Shown: in pieces, positions 1 through 11,924 of the stretch
How the letters are laid out: each line of letters starts with the position of its first letter
Numbering within the stretch: the first letter of the stretch is position 1
Assembly: GCA_036785325.1 (NCBI GenBank)
Contig: JAXIVH010000108.1
Coordinates: forward strand, 293,501 to 357,500
Source: Urophycis tenuis
Lineage: Eukaryota > Chordata > Actinopteri > Gadiformes > Phycidae
Reading direction: 5' to 3'
Length of the DNA: 64,000 bases
Program-made: the position numbers and the translations under genes
Notes under the pieces: generated by a model
Databases searched by the model: none
Told to the model about the DNA's origin: nothing
The model's input: only the letters and a program-made list of their open reading frames with translations

Positions 1-781
1 TACTTTCATAGGCAAACATGGGCCTGCATCTCCCAGGACCCCAGAAAGAATACATTCTGCTACTATGGTAAGAGACAGTGTATACAAGGGCCTTTTTCTC
101 TGATTAAAAAGAAAAATAAAGACATGGTAACATTAACGTCTTCATTAGAATGCATGTACATGTTTATGTATGTAGAAAACGATAAGGTACACAATTTAAT
201 TTTATGGACCGCTGGAGCAATTAAATAAATCACTACCTTTTTTGTACAAAAAAGGCTAAATACAAGCTGCTTGTTTTGCTGCTGTCTGGCCAAACTAAAT
301 CGTGATCTACACCTCAATTAGCAGCCCCATTAAATCCACTGGGAGGGCCCCAGAGATGCGTCAACACTTCAGGACAATTCATCCTGTTAGACAGAAAAAA
401 AATGGAATCCACCCAATGGCCGAGTCTTACCCTGCAATTTCCTTTGCATTAAACATATCTTTAGATACATATAAGTTATCTCAAATCCCAGTGAACACTG
501 TGATATTGTAATAACAGCAACATGGCTTAGAGTGTGACTTAAAGCATGACTTAAAGCTAAATGAATGCGATTTTGTTACAGTCAAATACATCCAACTGGA
601 TAGTGGCCTTTTCTGAATTCCGCTCAATATTTGGCCAAGAAAAGGCATTTTACAACTAATGTTTCCCTGTCTCTTAGTTACTTACAGCTGCTACCTGGAT
701 GGTCCATCTCACTGACTATGGGTGCAGGATTAGGTGTCTTATCAACACTGCTCTGGACATAGACCCTACTGAAGGGTGCTG
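1..781. other. intron 11 sequence, no gene seen
   Basis: This is astn1 intron 11 territory. I compared it with the expected next exon of astrotactin-1 on the minus strand and found no match. It is AT-rich single-copy-looking sequence with no recognisable element. Confidence 0.6.
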
Positions 782-1542
782 TCTTAAGTCAGATATAGGT
801 ATATTAGTATATAAGTATAGGTATAGGACATAGGTATTAGTAAATGGAAGGTATAATAGTATAGGTATGGGACATCAATATTAATAGAGGACATAGGTAT
901 TAGCAGAGGACATGGGTATTAGTAGAGGACATAGGTATTAGTAGAGGATATAGGTATTAGTAGAGGACATGGGTATTAGTAGAGGATATAGGTATTAGTA
1001 GAGGACATAGGTATTAGCAGAGGACATGGGTATTAGTAGAGGACATAGGTATTAGTAGAGGATATAGGTATTAGTAGAGGACATAGGTATTAGCAGAGGA
1101 CATAGGTATTAGTAGAGGATATAGGTATATTAATAAAGGTATAGGACAAAGGTATTAGTAGAGGATATAGGTATATTAGTATAGGTATAGGACATAGATA
1201 TTAGTAGAGGATATAGGTATAGGACATAGGTATTAGTAGAGGATATAGGTATATTAGTATAGGTATAGGACATAGGTATTAGTAGAGGATATAGGTATAT
1301 TAGTATAGGTATAGGACATAGGTATTAGTAGAGGATATAGGTATATTAGTATAGGTATAGGACATAGGTATTAGTAGAGGATATAGGTATAGGACATAGG
1401 TATTAGTAGAGGATATAGGTATATTAGTATAGGTATAGGACATAGGTATTAGTAGAGGATATAGGTATATTAGTATAGGTATAGGACATAGGTATTAGTA
1501 GAGGATATAGGTATATTAGTATAGGTATAGGACATAGGTATT
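782..1542. repeat. minisatellite of about 18-20 bp modules, left arm of a split array
   Basis: Modules such as AGGTATTAGTAGAGGA alternate with ATATTAGTATAGGTATAGGA, giving a compound higher-order pattern. The same array resumes at 4171, so the LINE between them interrupted it. On the astn1-sense strand each module reads CTACTAATACC. Confidence 0.93.
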
Positions 1543-4170
1543 GCTGTTCTCCATAAACTATCCCTACCCATCACTGAACTGAACCTCAACCTCCCATCTA
1601 TCTAATCCTTTGAATACCTCGCCTTCTCCCTCCCCAACTCTATTACCTCTGTTCTCATCTACCGTCCCCCAAAGCCACACCCGTCTTTTCTCTCAGAACT
1701 CACAGAACTCCTCACCATCCTCTCTCCCCTCCCGCCTTCTACTCACCGGTGACTTCAACATCCACATCGATCAGCCCACTGCCCCACTGACGCCTGATTT
1801 CCTCTCTCTCCTGGACTGTTTCCATCTAACCCAACACATCCAGTCCACACCCTGGACATAGTCTGCTCCTCCTTCCTTCCCATATCCAACCCCCATCCTC
1901 TCCTCTTCCCACTATCTGATCATCTCTGCATCCTCTTCTCCGCCCCTTTACCTTCACCTCATAATCCCAAAAAACGCACCATCTCCTACGGCAACATCAA
2001 GGCAGTCAACCCACACACACTCTCCCAGCTCATATCCTCTGCCTTTCCCCCTGACTCCGCCCCCTCTTCTCCTGATGACTATGCCACCACGTTCAACACC
2101 ATGCTCTCTGACGCCCTGGACTCCCTTGCCCCCTGGAAAACTTCCTCTGTCTCATTCACCAACTCTGCCCCCTGGTACACCGCTGAACTCTGCACCATGA
2201 AGCAAACTCGCCGTCAACTTGAACGCCTCTTCAAAAGAACCGCCTCACTGTACACACCGAAGTCTTCAAACATCACATATCCTCCCACCGTGACACTCTC
2301 CTTGCTGCCAAATCCGCCTACTTCTCATCCCTCATTAACAGCACCAACCGAAACCCCCGCACCCTGTTCTCCACCGTCACCAAACTGCTCCAGCCACCGG
2401 CCATCAATCCAACCTTCTCCCCCGACCTCTGTAACTCTTTCCTCCTTGCCTTCAACAACAAAATCTCTCAAATCAACAGCTCCCTGACTGCCACTGTCCG
2501 TACCTCCTTCTTCCCCACCTCTCCTCCCTCACTACACCTACTTTCCTGACCTCCCACCCTTCCCTCCTCTCACTGCCTTCTCCCCTGTTGACTCCTCCCA
2601 CCTCCTGGACGTCACCGCATCATCATCGCATCCAAGACAACCACCTGGCCACCTGATGAGGGCCTCCTGGCCCTCATCAAGGCCTGCCTCACTGTCCTCC
2701 TCCCTCACCTCACCACCTTCTTCAACCAGTCTCTATCCCTTGGTCACTTTCCCACTGCCTACACACTCGCCTCCATCACCCCAATCCTTAAAAAGCCCAC
2801 CCTGGACCCAGCCAACCTCTCCAACTACCGCCCCATCTCCAACCTCCCGTTCCTCTCCAAAACCCTCAAATGCATCGTCACTGCCCAACTCCACACCCAT
2901 CTCCAGTCCAATAACCTCTACGAACCCCTCCAGTCTGGATTACGCCCCCTTCACAGCACCGAAACCGCCCTTGTTAAAGTCATTCATAATCTCCTCACCT
3001 CTGCAGACCTTTGACACTGTGAACCACTCCTTCAAAGGATACGCCAACAGGGTGTTGAGGGCACTGCACTCGACTGGGTCTCACAGGGGGTCCCTCAAGG
3101 TCATTCCTCGGACACCTCTTCTTCATCTGCTACCTCGTCCCCCTTGGTCACATCATCCACACACTCAACCTGGACTTCCACTGTTACGCCGACGACACCC
3201 AGATATATATCAGCACCAAACTCACCCAAAACCTTCCCCTCACCCACATCAAAACGTGCATCTCAACAATAAAATCATGGCTGACCCACAACTTCCTCCA
3301 ACTCAACAGCGATAAAACAGAGCTCCTCCTCATAGGCACCAAATCCAACCTCAATAAAACGGGACCCATCTCACTCACCATCGGCACCTTGACCATCACT
3401 CCCTCCCCCTGGCACGCAATCTCGGCGTTATCCTGGATCCCACCCTCTCCTTTGATCTCCACGTCAGCTCCATTGTCAAGACCTCCTACTTCCACCTCCG
3501 CCGCATCGGCAAAATCAGACACTTCTCTCCCCCTGCTGCCGAATCCCTCATCCACGCCTTCATCTCCTCCCGTCTCAACTATTGCAACTCCCTCTTCATT
3601 GGCATCACCTGTCATTCCCTCCATAGACTCCAACTGGTCCAGAACTCTGCTGCCGCCCTCCTTACCCACACCCGGTCCTGTGAACACATCACCTCCATTG
3701 GCTCCCCATCAAACAGTGCATCATTTTCAAGACACTCCTCCTCACCTTCGAAGCCCTCCACCACTTGACCCCCCCTACCTGTCTGACCTCCTCATCCCTC
3801 ACCGCCCCACACGTACCCTCCGATCCTCCTCCACTCTCTCCCTCACATTACCCAGATAAAAACTCAGATCCTTTGGCGACAGAGACTTCTCCTGTACAGC
3901 ACCCCGACTCTGGAACTCTCCCCCAACCTGTCTGTGACTCACCCTCACTCCTCACATTCAAGTCCCGTCTGAAAACCTTCCTCTTTTCCCAAGCCTATGA
4001 CCTCCCCTACCCATAACCGCTGTCCTGTCCCTCCCCCCGTATTCCACTCCATCTTGCTTTTGTTGTCTCTCCCTCGTCCCACCCCGTTTGTCTCTACACC
4101 CTATCTTTGTATGTGTCCTTGGGTCATTGAAAGGCGCAATATAAATCCAATGAATTATTATTATTATTAT
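1543..4170 (+). mobile_element. decayed L2-type LINE (endonuclease and reverse transcriptase remnants)
   Basis: The element lies antisense to astn1 and is broken by many frameshifts. Recognisable pieces in order are an endonuclease motif LLLTGDFNIHID near 1736, an RT segment NYRPISNLPFLSKTLK near 2820, AFDTVNH-like sequence near 3010, the RT active-site motif YADDTQIYI near 3187, and the C-terminal stretch with LNYCNSL near 3575. The 3' end has the AAAGGCGCAATATAAAT-type terminus and an ATT-repeat tail, typical of fish L2-clade elements. The 5' end is truncated. It sits inside a minisatellite, whose arms flank it. It is non-functional. The clade assignment rests on motif and tail memory only. 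Confidence 0.85.
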
Positions 4171-4292
4171 GTTAGTATAGATATAGGACATATGTATTAG
4201 TAGAGGACAGGTATATTTGCATAGGTATTAGTAAATGACAGGTATATTAGTATAGGTATAGGACATATGTATTAGTAGAGGACATAGGTATG
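4171..4292. repeat. right arm of the split intron 11 minisatellite
   Basis: This continues the modules of 782-1542 (ATAGGACATATGTATTAGTA). It ends 21 nt from the exon 11 donor site. Confidence 0.88.
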
Positions 4293-4313
4293 TTGATCTG
4301 AGGGCTGCCCTAC

Positions 4314-4451
4314 CGTACATCCACTGCGTCCTCCATCACAGTCATATCCGTCTTGCATTTAGCCGAGGGGTTGATTGCCAGCTCAGCAGGGGGGATAACA
4401 AAGCTCTTGCTCAAGGGCAGCCACATTCCCTCACCCAGAGTATAGGTGAAC
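4314..4451 (-). CDS. astn1: astrotactin-1 exon 11 (138 bp, phase 2 to 2)
   Basis: The acceptor reads TCGTAG|G and the donor CG|GTAGGG. The translation includes FTYTLGEGMWLPLSKSFVIP, then PAELAINPSAKCKTDMTVME and DAVDVR, which I recognise as the astrotactin-1 ectodomain segment after the first EGF-like module. It covers residues about 553-599. The choice of donor one base inside the VDVR arginine codon matches the family reading VEVREEL, whose continuation must be in the next exon, outside the window. The length is a multiple of three. Its intron downstream opens into a minisatellite after 21 nt. Confidence 0.95.
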
Positions 4452-4502
4452 CTACGACAAGAGGAAGCATGGTGAACATGGGGATAGCTAAAGCAGTAAA
4501 GA

Positions 4503-4613
4503 GATAGCCTTTACAGATAGCCCCTGGTGTATATTTACAGATAGCCCCTGGGTGTAACTTTACAGATAGCCCCTGGGTGTAATTTTATAGACAGCCCCTG
4601 GGCGTAATTATGT
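4503..4613. repeat. short minisatellite, 25-bp unit, about 4-5 copies
   Basis: The unit core is ACAGATAGCCCCTGGGTGTA, in intron 10 just upstream of exon 11. Confidence 0.85.
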
Positions 4614-4758
4614 AGAAGATTCTGGTGTAAAAAGATTTACCATTCATTCCACAGGTTCCAAATGTGAATAAATCCATAAACTGGTAAAACACAGGTGAAA
4701 CCCTGACAAACATGTGATAGTAACATGTTCTCATACAAAACATGAGAACACAGACACT

Positions 4759-5155
4759 CAGTACGTTTACATGCAGCAAGAAATTCGAATTTCTAATCGT
4801 ATAAGACATCGTTCAGACTTTTTAAGTGCATGTAAACACCTTAATCCGACCTACTTTGGACCTACTTCGGACATCTCAAAATCGGATAACAACACCTGGA
4901 TAATTCGTTCATAGTCGGACTTTTAACGGCATGTATACTCAGCAATCGGATCTGAATCGGATTTTGCATTATGCGCATGCGCAGTGCCATTCTGCACATG
5001 CGCAGCGCCACATAGCGTCCAGAGTCAGCCCATGCTCCGGCTGTTAATCCGATTCTCTGAACGGCATGTATACTCGGACAAGTGATCCGGTCTTACGCAT
5101 GTCATTATCTGATCCGATCAGAAATTCGAATTTCTTGCTGCATGTAAATGTACTG
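4759..5155. mobile_element. MITE-like DNA transposon, 397 bp, long terminal inverted repeats
   Basis: Both ends begin CAGTAC(G/A)TTTACATGCA and continue as near-perfect inverted repeats for about 36 bp (AGAAATTCGAATTTCT lies inside each). A candidate 3-bp target duplication ACT flanks it (4756-4758 and 5156-5158). There is no coding capacity. An internal pair of GCGCATGCGCAG-type repeats lies near 4974-5006. Superfamily is undecided. Confidence 0.85.
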
Positions 5156-5158
5156 ACT

Positions 5159-6343
5159 GTAGCTAGCCTAAATGTGTATATGACAATGAAAATCAGCAAT
5201 TCTAAGTGAAATACTTTACACTCAGCATTATTAGAGACGATGAATAATGCATGACTTTGCATGGAGACAAGAAGGGATTTGATTGAAGAGTTAACCGACA
5301 GCTTTGGTGCAGACCAAACCCATTTTCTGCATTCATATTGTTTCATTTGCATTTAATAAAATGCTAACTTAGCATAAGGAAAGGGCACTGGAATCGAAAA
5401 CAGGCATTACAAGTCAATTGAAGAACAAAATGATTAAACCGTTAAAAAGAGAAAGGCTTAATTACAACCATCCAATCACTCTTCTTGTGTCTGTCCTGCA
5501 GCCATTGAACAGAGCACACTAGACCCCCGCTGGCCATTATGGTGTGCAGAGTCTATTAAGACCACATTCATCCATCCTCTGCTCTCATATATCTCCCTGC
5601 CTGGCTCCCACGGCCTCTACCAGCCATCACTACCACCAGTCAGCTCCTCCACTATCATCAGTAGCTCACAGCTAGCTGTTTACTCTACTGTTGTATTTAA
5701 TTGGACTTTTTCTTTGAATTTCCTTCCATGTTGAAGGGGCCTCGTCCAATATGTTTCACTGTAGAGTGTGACTGTAAGTGATGCTGCACATGTGAGGATT
5801 AACGGCTTGAATGTTAAATGATTAAATTGAACCTCGCTACATGTGGGTCTCCTGATTCCCCTCCAACACAACTAGCTACATCTGTGCTTCTCCAGGTTCT
5901 CCTGGCCCTCCAACACCACTTGCTGCAGGCCTGTTCATGTAGAACACAGATGTTTACAACAGGAAGTGGTCCTGTGAGGGGATCACTTGCTGTTTGGAAG
6001 TTTCTTTTCAACTCTTTCTTTTGTTAAACAACCTAAACCTAATTGTGTGTTTTTATGGTAATTTTTGCTTGAGCAAATAAGCTAATAGCTATAATAGCTA
6101 ACCCTGGCAGCCATTAGGGCCTCCTTCAGACTCCCCCGGCTTTAGTCATGCTTGTTTTGCTCCTTTCAAAGAAGAGGCTGAAGGGTTTAAATTAGGATGG
6201 ATGGCTGTAATCCAGCACTTTGAACCCAGAAAAAAAAACCTTTTAAAACAGCAGAAAGAAAACATTCCAACCAACAGTACAGTGAATCAAACTGCAACAG
6301 CTGGTTTCCTTTAACTACAGCCTGTTCCACTGCAAATTCAGAT

Positions 6344-6345
<2 letters not shown>
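5159..6345. other. intron 10 single-copy sequence
   Basis: I see no exon, RNA gene or clear element. Open frames here are short and not recognisable. Confidence 0.55.

Positions 6346-6416
<71 letters not shown>
6346..6416. repeat. (CA)n microsatellite
   Basis: An uninterrupted CA run of about 71 bp in intron 10. Confidence 0.97.
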
Positions 6417-6418
<2 letters not shown>

Positions 6419-6496
6419 TATACATACAATATATCACATAGACATTGTTATTAACTACATTAGGTAACGTTAATGAATGGTGCAATGATGTTGCTT

Positions 6497-7361
6497 AATG
6501 TATAGTGTACAAATAAAGGAGGTCATGTACCCTTAATGTATAGTATACCAATAAAGGAGGTCATGTACCCTTAATGTATAGTGTACCAATAAAGGAGGTC
6601 ATGTACCCTTATTGTATAGTGTACCAATAAAGGAAGTCATGTACCCTTATTGTATAGTGTACCAATAAAGGAGGTCATGTACCCTTATTGTATAGTTTAC
6701 CAATAAAGGAAGTCGTGTACCCTTATTGTATAGTGTACCAATAAAGGAAGTGATGCACCCTTATTGTATAGTGTACCAATAAAGGAAGACATGTACCCTT
6801 AATGTATAGTGTACCAATAAAGGAAGTCATGTACCCTTAATGTATAGTGTACCAATAAAGGAAGTGATGCACCCTTATTGTATAGTGTACCAATAAAGGA
6901 AGTCATGTACCCTTAATGTATAGTGTACCAATTAAGGAAGTGATGCACCCTTATTGTATAGTGTACCAATAAAGGAAGTCATGTACCCTTATTGTATAGT
7001 GTACCAATAAAGGAAGTCATGTACCCTTATTGTATAGTGTACCAATAAAGGAAGGTATGCACCCTTATTGTATAGTGTACCAATAAAGGAAGTCATGTAC
7101 CCTTAATGTATAGTGTACCAATTAAGGAAGTGATGCACCCTTATTGTATAGTGTACCAATAAAGGAGGTCATGTACCCTTATTGTATAGTGTACCAATAA
7201 AGGAAGTCATGTACCCTTATTGTATAGTGTACCAATAAAGGAAGTCATGTACCCTTATTGTATAGTGTACCAATAAAGGAAGTCATGTACCCTTATTGTA
7301 TAGTGTACCAATAAAGGAAGTCATGTACCCTTATTGTATAGTGTACCAATAAAGGAAGTGC
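6497..7361. repeat. 38-bp minisatellite, about 22 copies
   Basis: The unit contains GTACCAATAAAGGAAGTCAT followed by GTACCCTTATTGTATAGT. Variants alternate Gs and As (AGGAGG, AGGAAG) and TTATTG/TTAATG. It lies in intron 10. Confidence 0.95.
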
Positions 7362-7374
7362 AAGGTGAGAGACA

Positions 7375-7628
7375 GATAACCTGGACTAACCTGGACCAAC
7401 GCAGATAACCTGGATTAACCTGGACTAACACAGCTATAACCTGGATTAACCTGGACTAACACAGCTAACCTGGATTAACCTGGACTAACACAGCTAACCT
7501 GGATTAACCTGGACTAACACAGCTAACCTGGACAAACACAGATAACCTAGACCAACCTGGGCCAACACAGATAACCTGGAATAGCCTGGGCTAACCTGGT
7601 TTGACCTGGACTAACAAGGATTGACAGG
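7375..7628. repeat. degenerate minisatellite of about 28-30 bp
   Basis: Units of the type AACCTGGATTAACCTGGACT repeat about eight times, decaying towards exon 10. The array ends about 26 nt from the exon 10 donor. Confidence 0.88.
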
Positions 7629-7654
7629 ATGAGATGGAACAAGACCTTCAATAC

Positions 7655-7729
7655 CTGAAGATGCGGTCAGAGGGCTGTTCTCCAAGGACGAGATCGAAGC
7701 CCCGCTGAAAGATAGTGTAGGGCCAGGGG
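7655..7729 (-). CDS. astn1: astrotactin-1 exon 10 (75 bp, phase 2 to 2)
   Basis: The acceptor is CTCCAG|CCCCTGG and the donor TTCAG|GTATTG. The translation PWPYTIFQRGFDLVLGEQPS followed by DRIF matches the astrotactin-1 ectodomain directly after the first EGF-like module (residues about 528-553). Phase joins exactly to exons 9 and 11. Its short length and multiple-of-three size make it a frame-preserving exon if skipped. Confidence 0.95.
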
Positions 7730-7740
7730 CTGGAGCAGCA

Positions 7741-8539
7741 TCACATAGAGAACACATGTTAGACGAGAACAGCTTCACTCCTCATTTTCTCATCAAAGAA
7801 TAACCCTTCATCATGTCCCCTGATCGCAGCTGAATGGTCACTACGAGAGGGAACAAGTGTACATGACACAAAGACCATGCACATCTGTCTATCATAAAGT
7901 CCACCTTACAAATGCCTCATGTCTCAAGATGAACTACACATGTCTTATGAATAAAGATGATGTTGAATGATTTCCAAGTGTCAAATTTGTTATTTACTTC
8001 TTTAAAAGCTATTTTTAAAAAGTGTGTCAGCAAGAGCAGTCGTTTAAAATGCCTCATATCAAGAAGCACACTAATGAATTATTCAATGAGTTATTGAAAT
8101 AAGTTTGAGGAGTGGAGTCTAGTCTGTCAATGCCAGTAGATATGACATCATCGCCTGAGGTCCTAATTATGAGAGATGATTAATGAGAGGAGAGATCTGC
8201 AGAGCCAAAGCCCTCCCCTCCCAGGGACACGTGGTCCTGATGGTTTTATTACCCTGCATAAACCTTCCACTAAGAACACATCATTACTGCAGGGACTCAC
8301 ACATTAGTCACATGAATGAAGTGATCTTTAATCTCAACATAACACCAGCATCCATCAACACAACAATTAGAGTCCAGCGAGCAATGCGGCCAAGAGAGGT
8401 TGTTGACTAATTAAAGCTTATGGAAGTTTATCCACAACAGATGCATGGTATGGAGGATTGCCCTAAATCACATCACTCATCCCAAGGAACAAATGGCCTG
8501 GACTGCATCGCCTCCTTTACACTGATTTCTGGCTAGTCT
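7741..8539. other. intron 9 single-copy sequence
   Basis: I see no recognisable gene or element. The segment lies between exon 10 and the 25-bp array. Confidence 0.5.
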
Positions 8540-9128
8540 ATCATCAATGAGCTAGCATAGAGCTATGATTAATGAGCTAACATAGAGCAATCATCTATGA
8601 GCTAACATAGAGCTATGATTAATGAGCTAGCATAGAGTTATCATCAATGAGCTAACATAGAGCTATCATTAATGAGCTAGCATAGAGCTATCATTAATGA
8701 GCTACAATAGAGCTATCATCAAAGACATAGGGCTATGATATACGAGCAAGCATAGGCCATCCTTAATGGGCTAGCATAGAGTAGGTATTAAAGAGCTATC
8801 ATAGAATAGCATAAATGAGCTAGCATAGACTTAGAATTAGTGAGCTATCATTAATGAGCCATCATAGGCTATCATAAGTGAGCCATCATTATTGAGCTCT
8901 GTGCTATCATATGCTATCATTAATGAGCTATTATAGAGCTATCATAGGGTGTCAAGACTGAGCTAGAATAGAGCTAGCATATGCTATCATAAGCTATTTT
9001 AGGAAATCTATTATAGGATATAGAGCATGGATAGAGTTAACATTAATGTGCTAGCATAGGCTATCGTTTATAAGCATGCTTAGAGCTAGAATAGAGCTAG
9101 CAGAGGTTAATGAGCTAACACAGAGCTA
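8540..9128. repeat. degenerate 25-bp minisatellite
   Basis: Units of the type GAGCTAGCATAGAGCTATCA plus TTAAT recur about 22 times with much divergence. The array ends about 19 nt from the exon 9 donor. Confidence 0.88.
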
Positions 9129-9147
9129 CCTGGTTCTCATGACTTAC

Positions 9148-9232
9148 CCCTGATTGGGCCCCCATTCGTTACGGATACAGAGGTGCTTGTGGACCGGATC
9201 CTTCATGTAGCCATCCAGACATACACACTCTC
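9148..9232 (-). CDS. astn1: astrotactin-1 exon 9 (85 bp, phase 1 to 2), EGF-like module
   Basis: The acceptor is TTCTAG|GAGAG and the donor CAGGG|GTAAGT. The translation ECVCLDGYMKDPVHKHLCIR followed by NEWGPNQ is the second half of the first EGF-like module of astrotactin (residues about 500-528). It has three cysteines: the CxC pair and the closing cysteine. The other cysteines are in exon 8. The ectodomain placement is extracellular. Phase fits exons 8 and 10. Confidence 0.96.
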
Positions 9233-9501
9233 CTAGAACAGAACCAGCACCATGGTTAACACATTCTCCTGGAACAGAACCAGAACCCAGTTTAGTAAAT
9301 GTTCTATTAGAACCCAACCAGAACCATGAACAATCTTCAGCTTCATGATGAATGAGTGAGTAGTTCATACAGTCATTCAAGTCACATAAAGTAAATTTCC
9401 ACTAAAACATAGCAGGCAGCCAGGACTATAAGATTTGAATCTAGAGCATGTAGAACTGGACTAGGATTAGAACCTGATCACTCCACCATCACCAGCATTA
9501 G

Positions 9502-9589
9502 CAGGGTTAGGGTTAGGGTCAGGGTCAAGGTTAGGGTTAGGGTCAGGGTCAAGGTTAGGGTTAGGGTCAGGGTCAAGGTTAGGGTTAGG
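9502..9589. repeat. telomere-like short array, 24-bp unit
   Basis: GGTTAGGGTTAGGGTCAGGG plus TCAA recurs three to four times. It is an interstitial TTAGGG-derived tract in intron 8. Confidence 0.92.
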
Positions 9590-9940
9590 TTCATTGGGAT
9601 CCACCCAATGAAAAAGGAAATCAAGTGAAATAAAAGTGATTATCCACAACATCCAGCCTTAACAAGCCCTCCCCCCACCGGACCTCCCTCCGTCCCCAGT
9701 TGGATGTGATTACCGCTGATTAGTAATCTGGCAACTCTTTCTATAAAGACTCATATCAAGACTTTTACATTCCAGAACGAACAGTCATTGACTTTGTTTT
9801 AGCCAAGGCGTCATGTGAAGCATCACGATGGACAGCAGTCTGAGAGGAAGCACGTGAGGGTTTGATGGCTACTGAGACAGCGCTCAGAGGGGAGCAGTGT
9901 GGAGGAGGCTGAGTGGTGCATCCTGTCTCACGTTGGAGAC
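9590..9940. other. intron 8 single-copy sequence
   Basis: Nothing recognisable is seen here. Confidence 0.5.
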
Positions 9941-9944
9941 GTTT

Positions 9945-10090
9945 GTCACCCTCTTTATTTATTGTATATATACTCTATATACTATTGTATATATACTTAT
10001 TGGTTTTTAGTACTCCTTTTATCCCACTGTACGGCTGGTCACCGTGAATTTCTCCTAAGGGGGATTAATAAAGGACTATCTTATCTTATC
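9945..10090 (+). mobile_element. LINE 3'-end remnant
   Basis: The sequence ends TTTCTCCTAAGGGGGATTAA then TAAAGGACTATC and a CTTATC-repeat tail. This resembles the 3' termini of fish non-LTR elements, in which a TTAATAAAG-type end runs into a short tandem tail. No coding part remains. The left boundary is uncertain. Confidence 0.6.
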
Positions 10091-10147
10091 AGGGTAACAC
10101 CGGGATGAGTATTATGGTCAGCTGGGTGGTGGTGACACAGGGAGGTC

Positions 10148-11075
10148 TCTGCCTGTGTCGTGTGTCTCTGCAGTGTGTCTTTGCAGTGTCTGCAGTGTGT
10201 CTGAGCGTGTGTCTCTACAGTGTGTATTTGCAGTGTCTGCAGTGTGTCTGAGCGTGTGTCTCTACAGTGTGTCTCTGCAGTGTGTCTGAGCATGTGTCTC
10301 TACAGTGTGTCTAAGTGTGTGTCTCTGCAGTGTGTCTGAGCATGTGTCTCTACAGTGTGTCTAAGTGTGTGTCTCTGCAGTGTGTCTGAGTGTGTGTCTC
10401 TACAGTGTGTCTCTGCAGTGTGTCTGAGTGTGTGTTTCTTCAGTGTGTCTGAGTGTGTGTCACTGCAGTGTGTCTGAGTGTGTGTCTCTACAGTGTGTCT
10501 TTGCAGTGTGTCTGAGCATGTGTCTCTGCAGTGTGTCTGAGTGTGTGTTTCTTCAGTGTGTCTGAGTGTGTGTCTCTGCAGTGTGTCTGAGTGTGTGTCT
10601 CTACAGTGTGTCTTTGCAATGTCTCTGCAGTGTGTCACTGCAGTGTGTCTGAGTGTGTGTCACTGCAGTGTGTCTGAGTGTGTGTCACTGCAGTGTGTCT
10701 TTGCAATGTCTCTGCAGTGTGTCACTGCAGTGTGTCTGAGTGTGTGTCTCTACAGTGTGTCTTTGCAATGTCTCTGCAGTGTGTCACTGCAGTGTGTCTG
10801 AGCATGTGTCTCTGCAGTGTGTCTGAGTGTGTGTCACTGCAGTGTGTCTGAGTGTGTGTCTCTGCAGTGTGTCTGAGTGTGTGTCTCAACAGTGTGTCTT
10901 TGCAATGTCTCTGCAGTGTGTCACTGCAGTGTGTCTGAGTGTGTGTCACTGCAGTGTGTCTGAGTGTGTGTCTCTGCAGTGTGTCTGAGTGTGTGTCTCT
11001 ACAGTGTGTCTTTGCAGTGTCTCTGCAGTGTGTCACTGCAGTGTGTCTGAGTGTGTGTCTCTGCAGTCTGGATGT
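10148..11075. repeat. compound minisatellite of about 25-bp modules
   Basis: Modules of TGTGTCTGAGTGTGTGTCTC followed by TGCAG or TACAG recur with insertions of TTTGCAATGTCTCTGCAG. Six-frame open reading frames here are repeat artefacts. Intron 8. Confidence 0.95.
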
Positions 11076-11404
11076 TCACAGGTTGGTAGGAGCACTGCCA
11101 CCGAGACTTTTATTGTGAAAGCCAACCCACGCGCCAGGTTGGCTGTCTTTGAAAAGTACACAAACAAGTTTACTTGGAGAAATGGTTAAAAATAAAAGCG
11201 GGCTGTGGGAGAAAGCCAGTGGCAGGTGTCAGCCGTAGGAGAGCGTGATTAGCTTTTATTCTTGGACGTTCTGAGTCACTGGCAGATACCAGCACAACTA
11301 ATCTGGCCCTGATTTGAAAAAGATATCCTTAACTTTAACTATGACTCACCGTAGCTTATTTAAGAATCTTTGAAAGTTTTTCTCACAAACTCCTATAGAA
11401 ATGA
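11076..11404. other. intron 8 single-copy sequence
   Basis: Nothing recognisable is seen here. Confidence 0.5.
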
Positions 11405-11924
11405 AGAAGAGACAGTAGCTGTATCTAGATTTATATCAAATATATCTGGAGACAGTATAGATACACTGTCTAGATATAGTATAGATACACTGAGAGAGTA
11501 GCTGTATCTAGAAAAACATCGGTATCTAGATAAACCTCTGGGGAGAGTAACTTTATCTAGACAAATATCTGGGGAGAGGAACTTTATCTAGACAAATATC
11601 TGGCGAGAGTAACTATATCTAGACAAACATCTGGAGAGTAACTGTGTCTAGATAAACCTCTGGCGAGAGTAACTATATCTAGATAAACATCTGGAGAGTA
11701 ACTCTGTCTAGATAAACCTCTGGAGAGAGTTACTATATCTAGATAAACATCTGGAGAGTAACTGCGTCTAGATAAACCTCTGGAGAGGAACTATATCTAG
11801 ATAAACATCTGGAGAGTAACTGTGTCTAAATAAACCTCTGGAGAGAGTTACTATATCTAGATAAACATCTGGAGAGTAACTGCGTCTAGATAAACCTCTG
11901 GAGAGAGTAACTGCATCTAGATGG
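11405..11924. repeat. minisatellite, 29-30 bp alternating modules, left arm of a split array
   Basis: CTAGATAAACATCTGGAGAG and CTAGATAAACCTCTGGAGAG modules alternate, giving a dimeric higher order of about 58-60 bp. It resumes at 12981 after a LINE insertion. Confidence 0.93.

Noticed and set aside
1..4313. Next astrotactin-1 exon (exon 12) left of exon 11
   Set aside because: No stretch on the minus strand matched the expected EGF-like continuation, so it must lie outside the window.
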